A stretch of 64,000 nt of DNA from Bog-473 sp963807775 (GTDB lineage Bacteria > Actinomycetota > Acidimicrobiia > Acidimicrobiales > RAAP-2): NCBI GenBank assembly GCA_963807775.1, contig CAWECY010000001.1, forward strand, positions 120,049 through 184,048, written 5' to 3'. Every line of letters begins with the position of its first letter. The stretch's first letter is position 1. The translations under genes and the position numbers were made by a program. Shown here piece by piece: positions 15,262 through 25,485 of the stretch. The notes under the pieces were generated by a model. It saw only the letters and a program-made list of their open reading frames with translations. It searched no databases and was not told where the DNA came from.

Positions 15262-16683
15262 CTACCGGGCCGCCGAGTGCGGCGAACCAGGCGCCACGAG
15301 CGGCCACGGCATCTCGCGCTCGGCCACCAGCGACAGGTCGAGCAGCAACTCTTCGCGGTGGTGCCCGGCGAGCACCTGCAGGCCGACCGGGAGGCCGTCC
15401 ACCAGTCCGGCCGGGATGCTCACGGCGGGACTGCCGTTCATGTTCGACGGCGCCGTGAGCGCGGCGTTGTTCATGATGGCGCGGGTGAAGCCGATCTCGT
15501 TGATGAGGTCGCGCCCGGGCAGGGTGGACGGAGGCGGACCCTCGGCCTTGAAGGCCACATCGGGGTGGGTGGAGCAGAACACGAATTCCGCCTGGTCGAA
15601 CAGGTCGGCCATGGCGCCGTTGAGCTGGCGTCGGTACCGCTCGACCGATGCCGCCCGCTCCAGGTTGTACCTCTCCTGCGCGCTCTGCAGCCCGGCGGCG
15701 ATCTCGCGCGACAGATCGGGGATGCACTCGGGGTAGGCGTCGCCCAGGTCAGCCACGAGCGAGGGCTGGTTGGCCATGGCCCACGCGCCGCGCAACGGTG
15801 GCAGCGCGGGCTCGACCGCGATCACCCGCAGCCCGGCGACTCGGGCCAGGCGCTCAGCCGCCGCCTGCACCGCCTCGGCCACCTCGTCACGCACCTGGGC
15901 GATGCCGAGGTCGACCACGATGGCGGCGGTCATGCCCGAGAGGTCGAACCCGCCCAGCCCGGCCTCCCAGCCGCCGACCACCGGCAGGCTCAGGGGGTCG
16001 CGCCGGTCGAAGCCGTTACAACAGTCGAAGTAGCGCGCCGTGTCGCGCACCGAGCGGGTGAGGCACCCGAGCACGGTGGTCATGGGCTCGATGGCGGCGT
16101 GGGGGCCTTTGGGGATCCGCCCGTAAGTCGCTTTCAACCCGAACAGCCCGCTGAAGCCCGCCGGCCCACGAATCGACCCTCCCCCGTCGCTGCCGGTGGC
16201 GATGGGAAGCAGGCCGCCGGCCACGGCGGCCGCCGTGCCACCGGAGGACCCGCCCGGGGTCCGCTCCTGGTTCCACGGGTTACGGGTGGTCCCGTGCACC
16301 ACCGTCGAGGTGCAGTTGATGCCCCCGAACTCGGGCGCCGTGGTCTGGGCCGTCAGCACGGCCCCGCTCGTCTGCAACCGGGACAGCGAGGTGTCGTCCT
16401 CGTCGGCCACGCGATCCTTGAAGACCACCGACGCCTCGGTGTACGGCCAGCCCTTGACCTTCTCGAGCTCCTTGATGCCGAAGGGGACGCCGCCGAACGG
16501 CAACATGACGTCGGCGTAGATCGCGGCCTCGCGGGCGCGGTCGAAGTCCGTGTAGCTGAACGCGTTGAGCGGGGACCGGTCAATGGCGGCGATGCAGGCG
16601 TCGAGCGCCTCGAGCGGCGAGAGCTCCTTGGACCGGAACGCGTCGACCAGGCTGCAGGCGTCGCCCATCCAGGGACTGCTCAT
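15262..16683 (-). CDS. Amidase-signature hydrolase
   Basis: The gene encodes 473 residues from ATG 16683. All catalytic residues of the amidase signature family are present: Lys71 in FGIKELEK, the cis-Ser at about 146 in TPGGSSGGTAAA, and the nucleophile Ser170 in SDGGGSIRGPAG. Such enzymes hydrolyse amides to acid and ammonia. Length is normal. A longer open frame continues upstream, but codon pattern and homology begin at this ATG. It is divergent (52-bp gap) from the PLP enzyme gene, which suggests shared control and perhaps a joint role in using D-amino-acid amides; that link is inference. Confidence 0.88.
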   Translation of the reverse strand: MSSPWMGDACSLVDAFRSKELSPLEALDACIAAIDRSPLNAFSYTDFDRAREAAIYADVMLPFGGVPFGIKELEKVKGWPYTEASVVFKDRVADEDDTSLSRLQTSGAVLTAQTTAPEFGGINCTSTVVHGTTRNPWNQERTPGGSSGGTAAAVAGGLLPIATGSDGGGSIRGPAGFSGLFGLKATYGRIPKGPHAAIEPMTTVLGCLTRSVRDTARYFDCCNGFDRRDPLSLPVVGGWEAGLGGFDLSGMTAAIVVDLGIAQVRDEVAEAVQAAAERLARVAGLRVIAVEPALPPLRGAWAMANQPSLVADLGDAYPECIPDLSREIAAGLQSAQERYNLERAASVERYRRQLNGAMADLFDQAEFVFCSTHPDVAFKAEGPPPSTLPGRDLINEIGFTRAIMNNAALTAPSNMNGSPAVSIPAGLVDGLPVGLQVLAGHHREELLLDLSLVAEREMPWPLVAPGSPHSAAR

Positions 16684-16735
16684 GGCGCGGACAGTACTTC
16701 TTCGCCGCCGCCGTGCGCTGACTATCGTGCCCGGC

Positions 16736-17728
16736 GTGAGGACGGCCGAGCTGACGACGCCCGCGCTCGTGGTCGACGGCGCCGGGCTGGAGGCCAACCT
16801 GCGCACGATGGCGCAGACCCTGCCCGGCGACCGCCTGCGACCCCATGTGAAGGCGCACAAGTGCACGGCGCTGGCGGCCCGGCAGGCCGCCCAGGGCCAC
16901 GCCGGGTTCACCTGCGCCACCATCCGGGAGATGGAGGGCATGGCCCGGGCCGGCCTCGGGCAGGACCTGTTGTTGGCCAACGAGGTGGCCGACGCCAGTC
17001 GGCTCGGCGTGCTGGCCCGGGAGGGGACGCGGGTGACCCTGGCCGTGGACTCCGTGGCGACCATCGAGGCGGCCGCCCGGGCCGGTGTGCCCGAGGTCCT
17101 GATCGACGTGAATGTCGGGCTCCCCCGTTGCGGCTGCGCGCCGGATGCGGCCGGGCGGCTGGCCGACGCGGCGCGCCGGGCCGGGCTGAGCGTGCGCGGG
17201 GTCATGGGCTACGAGGGGCACATCGTCGGGCTCGAGGACCGGGCGACGCGCACCGAGATGATCGAGCAGTCCATGGCGCAGCTGGTGCACGCGCACGAGC
17301 AGGTCGGCGGCGACGTGATCTCGGCCGGCGGTACCGGGACCTACGACCTCAACACCTGGGCCACGGAGATCCAGGCCGGGTCCTATGCGCTCATGGACAC
17401 GGCCTACGGCAGGCTCGGCCTGCCGTTCGTCCAGGCCCTCAGCGTGCTCTCGACCGTGATCTCCGTCTCCGACGGGTGGACCGTGGCCGACTGCGGGCTC
17501 AAGGCGCTCGGGATGGACCACGGCAATCCGTCCGCCGACGGCGCCGAGGTGTGGTTCTGCTCGGACGAACACCTGACCTTCGTGCCGGCGACCCCGTTGC
17601 GGGTGGGCGACCGCATCCATGTCATACCGGCGCACATCGACCCGACCGTCGCCTATCACGAGTACCTGCACATCATCGACGGGGACGAGGTGGTCGAGCG
17701 GTGGCCGGTCGACCTGCGGTGGTGGTGA
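16736..17728 (+). CDS. D-threonine aldolase / D-serine dehydratase-like PLP enzyme
   Basis: The gene encodes 330 residues from GTG 16736. Fold-type III PLP features are clear: substrate-side start AELTTPALVVDGAGLEANL, the PLP lysine K39 in RPHVKAHK, and the C-terminal metal-site region with CGLKALGMDHG and HIDPTVAYHEY. These match the DSD1/D-threonine aldolase group, which acts on D-beta-hydroxy amino acids. The exact substrate cannot be told from sequence. The gene is intact and divergent from the amidase gene. Confidence 0.85.
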   Translation: MRTAELTTPALVVDGAGLEANLRTMAQTLPGDRLRPHVKAHKCTALAARQAAQGHAGFTCATIREMEGMARAGLGQDLLLANEVADASRLGVLAREGTRVTLAVDSVATIEAAARAGVPEVLIDVNVGLPRCGCAPDAAGRLADAARRAGLSVRGVMGYEGHIVGLEDRATRTEMIEQSMAQLVHAHEQVGGDVISAGGTGTYDLNTWATEIQAGSYALMDTAYGRLGLPFVQALSVLSTVISVSDGWTVADCGLKALGMDHGNPSADGAEVWFCSDEHLTFVPATPLRVGDRIHVIPAHIDPTVAYHEYLHIIDGDEVVERWPVDLRWW

Positions 17729-17792
17729 GTGACACGGCCACGACGGCCCGGGCCCGGGGCCAATAGGGTGGCGGCCGGGACAGGAGGCTGAC

Positions 17793-18440
17793 ATGGCAGA
17801 TGCAGTGCCCTTCACGATCGGCTCGGATGCCAGCTGCACGGACGGACCGTGCGGGCAGGTGAGCCGCGTGGTCGTCGACCCGGCCCGTCGCGAGATCACG
17901 CATCTGGTGATAGAGCCCTCACACCGGGAGGGGCTGGGCCGGTTGGTCCCGCTCGAGCTGATCGAGGACAGCTCACCGGAGGTGCGGCTCCTCTGCACCA
18001 CCTCGGAGTTCGATGGCCTGCCTTCGGCCGAGGAGACCGACTTCCTGCCCGGCGGCAGCGGCTACGCCGACTACGCCGCACACGAGGCGTACTACTGGCC
18101 GTACTACGGGCTTGCCGGGCCGGGCATGGGCACCTGGGCCGCCGACGCGTCGGGGATGGTCACGCGCGACAGCCTGCCGGTGGGCGAGGTCGGCATCCGG
18201 CGCGGCGAACCGGTCCATGCCGCCGACGGCGAGATCGGCCGCGTCGAGGGACTCGTCATGGAGCCGGAACACCATCACGTCACCCATGTCCTGCTGCAAG
18301 AGGGGCACCTGTGGGGGCGCAAGGAGGTGGCCATTCCGATCAGTACCGTCACGAAGATGGACCGCGGGATCAGTGTCAAGCTGACCAAGCGCGAGGTGGA
18401 GGATCTGCCGCCGGTCGACGCCAAGCATCTCGCCGGCTGA
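17793..18440 (+). CDS. PRC-barrel domain protein
   Basis: The gene encodes 215 residues behind GACAGGAGG with ATG 17793. Two PRC-barrel-like halves are seen: residues 5-60 (GQVSRVVVDPARREITHLVIE) and about 130-190 (EIGRVEGLVMEPEHHHVTHVL, then RKEVAIPISTV). They are separated by a Gly/Tyr-rich linker. PRC barrels occur in ribosome maturation (RimM) and stress or regulatory proteins. No enzyme motif is visible. Its position between the PLP enzyme and a convergent oxidoreductase gives no functional clue. Confidence 0.8.
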   Translation: MADAVPFTIGSDASCTDGPCGQVSRVVVDPARREITHLVIEPSHREGLGRLVPLELIEDSSPEVRLLCTTSEFDGLPSAEETDFLPGGSGYADYAAHEAYYWPYYGLAGPGMGTWAADASGMVTRDSLPVGEVGIRRGEPVHAADGEIGRVEGLVMEPEHHHVTHVLLQEGHLWGRKEVAIPISTVTKMDRGISVKLTKREVEDLPPVDAKHLAG

Positions 18441-18453
18441 GGATCAGGCCGGA

Positions 18454-19398
18454 CTAGAACTCGAGGACGATCCGGCCGCGCACACCACCGGCCTCGAGCA
18501 GCCGGTGCGCCTCCGCCGCCTCGGCCGCCGGCAGGATGCGGGCCACCCGGAGCGTGAGCGTGCCGTCCTCGGCAAGCTCACGCAACCGGTCGAGCTTGGC
18601 CTGTTCCCGGGCGTAGGTGCGGACGAACACCGGAAAGAACGTGATGCCGCGTGTCGATGCTCCGGTCCCCTCGTAGCCGCGCAGGGTGACGATCCGCCCG
18701 CCGTCGGCCACGGCGGGAACGGCCAGCTGATTCAGCAGGGCGCCGTCGACCAGGCCGTCCGCGCCGCCCGGCACGTGCTGGCGGACCGAGTCGGCGAAGC
18801 GGTCGCCGCGCGGCACGACGACGTCCGCCCCCAACGCGCCGACCAGCACCCCGTCGTGCGGTGCGGCGTCGGCGATCACGCGCAGGCCCTCGGCCTTGGC
18901 CAGCTGCACCACGTAGCCGCCGACCGCACCGACCGCGCCCGTCACGGCCAGGGTGTGGCCCGGCGCCAGCGCCAGCTCGTCGAGGGCCAGCCGCGCCGTG
19001 AGGCCGTTCATGGGCAGCGTGGCCGCTTCGGCATCGGTCGCCCCGGCCGGACTGCGCGCGACGGAGTCCGCCGGCACCACGACCCGCTCGGCGTAGGCGC
19101 CCCGCTGCCCCAGGGGCACGACGATGGCCATGACGCGATCGCCCACCCGCAGGTCGGTACGCGCACCCTGGCCGATCTGCTCGAGCTCGCCGGCGGCATC
19201 CATGCCGGGCACGTGCGGGGGCGTGACGTCCTTGAGCCGCTCGGCGCGGCCGCCGCTGCGCAGCACGGTGTCGGTCGGGTTCACCGCCGCGGCCCGCACG
19301 CGGATGCGCACCTCGCCGGGACCGGGCTCAGGGTCGGGCAGTTCCACCAGGCGCAGGACCTCGGGACCGCCGAACTCCGTGATCCCGACGGCGCGCAC
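18454..19398 (-). CDS. Zinc-independent alcohol dehydrogenase / quinone oxidoreductase
   Basis: The gene encodes 314 residues from GTG 19398. It shows the medium-chain dehydrogenase start MRAVGITEFGGPEVLRLVEL, the PTDTVLRSGG region, the PGMDAAGELEQIG segment and the Rossmann VTGAVGAVGGYVVQLAKAEG. Cysteine and histidine zinc ligands are missing, as in quinone oxidoreductase (Qor) subfamily proteins that use NADPH to reduce quinones or enones. It is monocistronic, convergent with the PRC gene (13-bp gap) and divergent from a membrane protein gene. Confidence 0.85.
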   Translation of the reverse strand: MRAVGITEFGGPEVLRLVELPDPEPGPGEVRIRVRAAAVNPTDTVLRSGGRAERLKDVTPPHVPGMDAAGELEQIGQGARTDLRVGDRVMAIVVPLGQRGAYAERVVVPADSVARSPAGATDAEAATLPMNGLTARLALDELALAPGHTLAVTGAVGAVGGYVVQLAKAEGLRVIADAAPHDGVLVGALGADVVVPRGDRFADSVRQHVPGGADGLVDGALLNQLAVPAVADGGRIVTLRGYEGTGASTRGITFFPVFVRTYAREQAKLDRLRELAEDGTLTLRVARILPAAEAAEAHRLLEAGGVRGRIVLEF

Positions 19399-19488
19399 GA
19401 TCAGCCAGCCTAGGGGCGAGGCCCGGTCACGCCACGAGGGCCCGGGCGGGCCACGGTCGGCGCATGGAAGGTGAGATAGACCGGGTCC

Positions 19489-20247
19489 GTGGATCGCCGG
19501 CACAACGCGCTCATCGTCATCGTCATCGCCGGCCTGCTCCTCTGCGCCTGGTGCGGCTGGGTCAGTGGGTTCCACACGGACACATGGGCCGCCGTCGTCA
19601 CCTGGGCCGTCTCGCTCGGGGCGGTGGTGGCAATCGACCTCTCGTTCTGGCGCGGGCGAACGGACGCGCCGATGGGCTGGCATCTCGCGCCGGCAGACGA
19701 GCCATGGCCCAGACCCGGGCGCGGCGGGGGTCGCCTGGCCTTCGCGGGCGTCTGGCCCTGGCTGGCGCTGATCGTCGTGGCGGCCGCCTGGGACGGGCTC
19801 GGCATCGACACCGGCACCCACGAGGCCCACCTGACGCTCAGCGCCCTGGCGCAGACCTATCGCCCGATGAATGCCGCCCTGTTGGCCGTGTGGATCCTCG
19901 TCGGCGTCGGTTACGGCGCGGCGCGCGCCCGCGCCCCCCTCGGGCTTCCCGGCCCGACCGAGGCCAACGGGCCCGGGGGCACGGCGATGCTGGGCGTCGG
20001 CATGGTGCCGGCGACGATCCACGCGGCGGGGCCGGCCCTGCTCCTGCCCTCGAGCCGCCCGGTCGGCGTCGTGTTCTGGGTGGCCGTCCCCGTGGTGGCG
20101 ATCCTGATCGACGTGGTCGCCCGCCGGTCAGCCGGCCGCATGGCGCGCGCGGACGAGTTCGTGCGTTTCATTTCGACCGCTCCCGCCGCCAACGTGGCCC
20201 TCATGGTGGCGTGGGCGTTCGCCGGCTATCACCTCTTCGCGCGCTGA
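19489..20247 (+). CDS. Membrane protein of unknown function
   Basis: The gene encodes 252 residues from GTG 19489. About six hydrophobic helices are visible, the first LIVIVIAGLLLCAWCGWVSG and the last ANVALMVAWAFAGYHLF. No recognised motif. It is divergent from the oxidoreductase gene by 90 bp. Codon use is like its neighbours and the frame is intact. Confidence 0.55.
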   Translation: MDRRHNALIVIVIAGLLLCAWCGWVSGFHTDTWAAVVTWAVSLGAVVAIDLSFWRGRTDAPMGWHLAPADEPWPRPGRGGGRLAFAGVWPWLALIVVAAAWDGLGIDTGTHEAHLTLSALAQTYRPMNAALLAVWILVGVGYGAARARAPLGLPGPTEANGPGGTAMLGVGMVPATIHAAGPALLLPSSRPVGVVFWVAVPVVAILIDVVARRSAGRMARADEFVRFISTAPAANVALMVAWAFAGYHLFAR

Positions 20248-20337
20248 CCATGCGGGCACCGCAGGCGTCCCAGGGTCCGGTTGGCGAAAGGGTCTCTTTA
20301 GCCCGGCGACTCAGCCGTCGGTGGGGCCGATCCGAGG

Positions 20338-21117
20338 CTATCGGGCAGGGCCGAGATGACGCAGGTAGAAGGCCTCGTACGCATCCCTTTCGAAGAGGGG
20401 GATGCGTACGTGGCCGCCCGGGTTGATGTGCACGGTCTTTTCGGTCGACCCGATCGCGTCGAACAGGGCAAGGCCGGACGTCTGGCTGACGAGTTCGTCA
20501 TTCCTCTGCAGGACGAGGAAGACGGGGATCGTGAGTGCGCGCGCCGCGCGTTCGAAGTCGTCCACCCCGGGCCGGTTCCCCAGCCCCGCCAGCCCCAGGA
20601 CCGCCGCACTCACGCGAGGCTCAGACGCCACGAACGGCAGGCCGATGGCGGTTCCCATCGACACTCCCCAGTAGCCATACCGTGGTCCCTCACCCTGATC
20701 GTCCAGGCTGTCGAGGAGCGCGTGCCACTCCGCGACCCCCTTGGTGGTGCGTTCGACCCACTCCTTGGTCTCTTCCGGGCCAAAGACGACGCCAGCCGCC
20801 GCCGGGCCTGCGGCGATGCGCGCCTGGATCGCCCGGCGGCGCCGCTCCCCCGACTCGGGGTCTGTTCGCTCCCCGTGCCCGGGTGCATCGAGAGCGACAG
20901 CTGCGTAGCCGAGGTGTCTGACAAACCGGCGCGCCAGGCCGAGTACGTTCTCGACCCGCTTGTGCTGGGTACCGCCGTGCCCGATCAAAATGGTCGGGCG
21001 GGGTACGTTGACGCCCTCAGGGGACCAGCGGATACCCGGGACAATCTCGCCATCGACCTGCAGGTCGAAGCGTTGCTCGACGACGCCCTGCTCTACCTTC
21101 TCGCTGAGAAATTCCAT
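20338..21117 (-). CDS. Alpha/beta hydrolase (dienelactone hydrolase-like)
   Basis: The gene encodes 259 residues from ATG 21117 behind GGAGGAGAGG. The nucleophile elbow is GVSMG with Ser153. An oxyanion HGG lies near residues 47-49, the acid residue is probably in QRNDELVS and the His in NPGGHVRIPL. It resembles dienelactone-hydrolase or acyl-peptidase-like esterases. It sits 40 bases downstream of the large esterase gene and is probably co-transcribed with it. Confidence 0.82.
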   Translation of the reverse strand: MEFLSEKVEQGVVEQRFDLQVDGEIVPGIRWSPEGVNVPRPTILIGHGGTQHKRVENVLGLARRFVRHLGYAAVALDAPGHGERTDPESGERRRRAIQARIAAGPAAAGVVFGPEETKEWVERTTKGVAEWHALLDSLDDQGEGPRYGYWGVSMGTAIGLPFVASEPRVSAAVLGLAGLGNRPGVDDFERAARALTIPVFLVLQRNDELVSQTSGLALFDAIGSTEKTVHINPGGHVRIPLFERDAYEAFYLRHLGPAR

Positions 21118-21157
21118 GATTCCTCTCCTCCCGGTCCGATCGGTACCCCCGGACTCG

Positions 21158-23234
21158 TCATTCGCCGACCACCACCCGGACCCGGCTGAGGTTCAGCGAT
21201 CGGGCGAATGGGGTGCCGGGGTTGCCTTCACGTTGGGTGGCGACACGTAGCGCCGGGAAGTAGGTGCCCGGGTTGGTAGAAGGCGTGCGTGGCGGTGAGG
21301 TGGACGGTCTCCGAGGTCGGATCACCGAGCTCGGCGGCGTCGTGATACGTGCCCACGCCCTCGAAGTCCCACTCCGCCGACACGACTTTGCCCGGGGCGG
21401 GCGGCACCTCGATCTGTGCGGTGAAGGTGACGGCCTCGCCCGCCGCCACCTCGGCGCGCTCGCCGCCGTTCACCGTGAGACGGACCACCGGTTGGATGCC
21501 CTTGGCGCTCCGCCGCCGACGCCGGCACGTGCACCTGGCCGTCCTGCACCCGGTAGTGCGCTGGTGGGCGGCGGGACGATGCCTTGCTCGACCCATGCGC
21601 TCAGCTCGCGCAGCGCGTACTGCACCGTGCCCGAGTAGGCGACGGCGTGGGTCTCCAGCGTCTCCGTCGTCGGGTCGGTGTGGTTCGCGTTGTCGACGTA
21701 CCAGAGCCGGTACTTCTCGTCGACGTGCGGTCCTTCGACGGCCTCGACCTTCTTGCGGTACCAGTCGGCCTGCCACGGCAGAGCGTCCCCGTCGTGCAGG
21801 CACTCCACCACGATCATCTTCCCGTTGAAGCGACCGGTCGGGATCTGACCGGTGGCGCCGAGGGTCCCGGCCGCGCCGATGTCCACCCCTCGCTGGGGGT
21901 ACTTCGGCGTGCCGTCGGCGTTCCGGAAGTAGTCGTAGACGTCGGGGTAGTCGAAGTCGGGATTGGCCGGCGGGAATTGATGACGGTGGTAGGTCTGCAA
22001 GGCGAGGAACCTCGAGTTGTCGATCCGGACCTCGTCGCCGGCCTCGATGCTGGCGACGACGGAGGGATCGGCCATGACGTCAATCGTGTCGCCAACCGGT
22101 TCGAACACGAGGCCGACGTGACCCTTGCCGTCCGAGGCAACGCGGCCGAGCGAGGCGGTCTTGCCCGCGGCCGCTCCGCTGGTGATGATCACGTCGGCAC
22201 CCGTCAGATCACCCGTGGGGACGCTCGACAGCTTGAGTTGGTTCGGCGACCGGGAACCACCTCGACAACGGTCGCCTCGTGCTGGATGCGCGCCGCGCCG
22301 ACCGACGACGTCGGGTCGGTGCCGAGGTAGCCCGGCTTGCTCCAGAAGTCGTCCAGATAGGTCGGGTCCAACACCGGCACATAGCTGGCGACCAGCACGA
22401 GCGGCCCTCCGCCCTGTGGGACGTAGTTGAACCACGCCCCGGGCGGGAACCCCGTCCGGGTGGCCTCTTCCAGCGCGGTGCGCTCCTCGTCGTTCAGCCC
22501 GGCGTAGCCGGGTCACCGCTTCCGCCCGGCTCGATCGCGTCGATGATCGACGGCCACTTGTCCTTCAGCACTCGGAGGGCATTGACCCGCACGGTGAAGC
22601 AATTGGGGATGGATTGCGGCGAGCCCATGACGTAGGGCACGAACCCGTCCCACACGCCGGTCGTCATCTCCGCACTGGTGACCGTCTGGTAGGCGCCACC
22701 GCTCCCGCCGTAGAGATAGCCGTAGGTGCGGTGCGGGCCGTAGATCTCGGCCGCCACCACGCGAGAGAACTTCGCGGCCTCGGCGTTGACCCGGTAGCCC
22801 CGAATCGTCGTGTCGAACTGGCCGCAGGCCGACCCCTCCGCCGTGCGGGGGTTGTCGCGGCCGCCCATGTTCGTCTGCACCGAGTAGCCGCCACTCGCAA
22901 GGGCGAACGCGACATTGCGCGCCGTGGCCTCCTCGCCGGCGAGCAACTGATGGGTCGCCTGGAAGAAGCGTCCTTGGTACTCCTCTTCCGGCGGGAAGCA
23001 GAACGAGAACTTGGCGTCGGTGCCCGTGAACCCTCCGTGGACATAGAGATGGCGCGCCTTGAAGGGCGCCGCGCCGCCGCTCTGCGTCGTGATGCCGCCG
23101 GGGAACACCGGGGCGTCCGCCGGCTCGTCGCGCCACTCCCGGACATCCGTGTAGGGCTGATTGAACCGCGGGTCTTCGGAATCCGCCGTCACGAACAAGG
23201 CGCCGCGTTCGTCGGTCTTCGAGTCGGTCATCAT
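21158..23234 (-). CDS. Large alpha/beta-fold esterase with C-terminal PKD-like domain, frameshifted
   Basis: Homology runs from ATG 23234 (or 23231) to TGA 21158-21160 but changes frame at least four times (near 22500, 22255, 21550 and 21265). The first 240 residues contain the nucleophile elbow LYGGSGGAYQT with YVMGSPQSIPNCF downstream. The middle has YLDDFWSKPGYLGTDPTSS, then DALPWQADWYRKKVEAVEG and VDNANHTDPT, which would supply the His. The last 100 residues (RLTVNGGERAEVAAGEAVTF, AEWDFEGVGTYHD, HAFYQPG) look like a PKD/immunoglobulin-like domain. I call it an esterase of unknown substrate. Each switch is a single-base change, so sequence error is possible. Confidence 0.65.
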
Positions 23235-23422
23235 CACCACCTTCGGTCGTGGCGACACCCTACGGGTCGATCATCCAAACGGCGAGCTTCATTCCGCTCC
23301 GGCCCGGCTTCGTGACCTCCGGGGCTGTTCAGCCAGCCTCTTCTCAACAGATACCGCGACCGACCAACCCGACGACGTCCACGCATGGGCGGAGAAGGGC
23401 CTGGGCCGGGATCCGCCGGGCG

Positions 23423-24602
23423 TCAGGCGGTGCGTGCCCCGTGGAGAAGTTCGTCCATGTTGTCGTAGAAGAACTTCGAACGATCTTCTTCGCTGGAGCC
23501 GGCGAGCGCTTCGTCGAACTTCTTCAACGGATCCCTGCCACCTTCCGGATGCGGGAAGTCGGTCGAGAACATGAAGAGCTCGGCACCCGACTGCTCGATC
23601 ATCCAATCCACCGGTTCCCCTGGGAACGGAGTGAATTTGAGATGCCGGCGCACGTAGTCGGAGGGGGTCAACTCGAGTCGCCGGAGCGGCTCTTCCGTCC
23701 GGCGGAACGCCCGGATCCCGTAGTCGAGGTGGCGCATCCATGACACCACCCAACCCGCTCCTTGCTCAATGCAACCACCACGCAGCTTCGGGAAGCGGTC
23801 GAAGAGACCGTCGTAGATCAGTGCTCCCAGGAACACCTCCGGCGAGTGGGGGATCCCGAGGAAGTCCTTCGATCGGACGTTCTCGCCACCTCCCAGGTGG
23901 TCGGGAACCGGCATCGCGTTGTTGTGAAAGGCGGGGTCGAGGAGCCTCCCACCGCCGCCGACGTGCAGCACGAAGGGCACGTTGGCTTCGCTGAGCACAT
24001 CCCAGAACCCGTCCAGGTCCGGATGGGTAGGTGCCCGCGTGCCCGCGGCCGTCGATGGAACCATCACCGCGGCGCATCCGGCCTCGATCGCTTCGACGGC
24101 CAGGCCGGTGGCACGACTCGGGTCGACCAGCGGCACGAACGCCACCGGGAACAAGCGCTCGTCCTGCGAGCAGAAGTTGGCCATGGCCTTGTTCTGAGCC
24201 GAGCTGCCCGCGTAGAGGCGGTCCTCGTCCTTGCCGACGAACCTCGCCGTGGCGAAGGTGGCGAACACGAGCTGACCTTCGACACCGAGGAGGTCCAGCA
24301 CCCGGCTCCGCTCCGTCGGATCGAAGGCGCCCATGGCGTGCCAACCCTTGTCCTGCAGGAGACGCTCCTCGGCCAGTTTCGCCACTTCGGTGTCCGGATG
24401 CCGCGCCTCGGACTTGGCAACGGCATCGGTGAGCACGGCGGCGAGGCGATCGCTCGTCACGTCGCGCAGCCGGTCCTTGAACTGCGGGGTCGACGAAGTC
24501 GTCGAGGAAGTCAGTGAGCTCCATCACGTGGCTGTCGGCGTCAAGGACGCTTCGATCCCCCACATAGGTTGTCGTCTCCACCGGGTCCACTGCGCTCACC
24601 AA
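23423..24602 (-). CDS. Amidohydrolase 2 family protein, one frame shift
   Basis: The gene encodes a TIM-barrel amidohydrolase of the ACMSD/decarboxylase-like family. The metal motif is seen at the N-terminus in VLDADSHVMELTDFL. Later landmarks are FVLHVGGGGRLLDP, the His region GGCIEQGAGWVVSWM and FSTDFPHPEGG, which holds the catalytic Asp. The start (TTG 24602 or GTG 24599) follows GGGGAAGGA. A one-base change near 24480 (around GCAGTTC) splits the first 40 residues from the rest. It is divergent from a TetR gene across an operator cluster, which fits inducible catabolism. Confidence 0.8.
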
Positions 24603-24615
24603 TCCTTCCCCATCG

Positions 24616-24645
24616 GTGACAAAGTGTCACTATCTCTTGTGACAC
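24616..24645. promoter_or_regulatory. Clustered inverted repeats between amidohydrolase and TetR genes
   Basis: GTGTCAC at 24624-24630 and GTGACAC at 24639-24645 form a perfect 7-bp inverted repeat with an 8-base spacer. An overlapping repeat, GTGACA (24616-24621) and TGTCAC (24625-24630), has a 3-base spacer. The 52-bp divergent region is almost filled by these, so it is the likely operator of the neighbouring TetR protein. Confidence 0.75.
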
Positions 24646-24654
24646 ACTGACACC

Positions 24655-25375
24655 ATGAGCCCCACCAGCGCAAGGTCTCGCTCTTCGTCCGACCGGGAGT
24701 CCGTCGCGAGGAGGGCGCCTGCAGAGCTCCGCCCGCCGCGATGCCCTGCTCGACGCCGCCGTGGCGCTGGTCAGGGCGAAGGGGGTGCACGAGGTGTCGA
24801 TGGAGGCGGTGGCCGAACGTGCCGGGGTCAGCCGGCCCCTCGTCTACAAGCACTTCGCCAACCGCGACGAGCTCCTGGCCGCCGCGTACCGGCGAGAGGC
24901 GTCGAAATTGCACCAGGACCTCGCATCGGAGGTGGCCTCGGCGGGCAGCGTCGAGGAGATGTACCGGGCCCTCCTTCAGGGCTCGATGCGGGCGACAGTG
25001 GAGAGAGGCCAGATCTTCACCGCCCTCCGGGCCGCGGGCGGGTGGAACCGCGACATCCGCCGGGAGCAACGGTCGAGAGATCGCGAGACGGTTCGGGCCT
25101 TCGCCGCGGTGGCGGCCCGCCAGTACGGGCTGGAGCGCAGCCGTTCCACCTCTGTCACGGCCGTCCTGTTGGGCGCGCTCGATGCGGTCCTGGCGCAATG
25201 GCGTATCGATCCGACAGAGGAGAACAGAGGGATCCTCGAGGAGACGTACCTCGCCATGGTGGTCGGCGCGTATTCCGTTGACTCTGCACCCCCTGTGGTC
25301 GAGCGCGTCGCACGCCCGCGTAAATCGGCCTCCCAGCGCCTGGTACGTATGCAACGGATGGAACTCCGTCGTTGA
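24655..25375 (+). CDS. TetR-family regulator, one frame shift near the N-terminus
   Basis: The conserved body starts SSARRDALLDAAVALVRAKG and has the HTH EVSMEAVAERAGVSRPLVYK followed by HFANRDELL, typical of TetR. The ATG at 24655 with its polar leader is in a different frame from this body; the frames join by one base near 24720-24735. A GTG at 24761 would give an in-frame 204-residue protein but would remove the first HTH helix, so I favour the frameshifted ATG. It is divergent from the amidohydrolase gene and likely represses it. Confidence 0.78.
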
Positions 25376-25378
25376 GCC

Positions 25379-25400
25379 TGGCATGGCATGTGCCATGCCA
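25379..25400. terminator. Perfect hairpin between convergent TetR and substrate-binding protein genes
   Basis: Ten-base arms TGGCATGGCA and TGCCATGCCA flank a TG loop, four bases after the TetR stop and 85 bases before the convergent stop at 25486. It is positioned as a terminator. Confidence 0.6.
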
Positions 25401-25485
25401 CCCAGCATGGACATCGTGCGCAGCGGCCTCCCCTCGCTCCGTCAGCCCCCAGGCATGGGTGCGCATCCACCGCCAGGGGCCACGG

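Noticed and set aside
16580..18001. 473-codon minus-strand frame opposite the PLP enzyme gene
   Set aside because: The plus-strand protein has the PLP lysine motif; this one has none.
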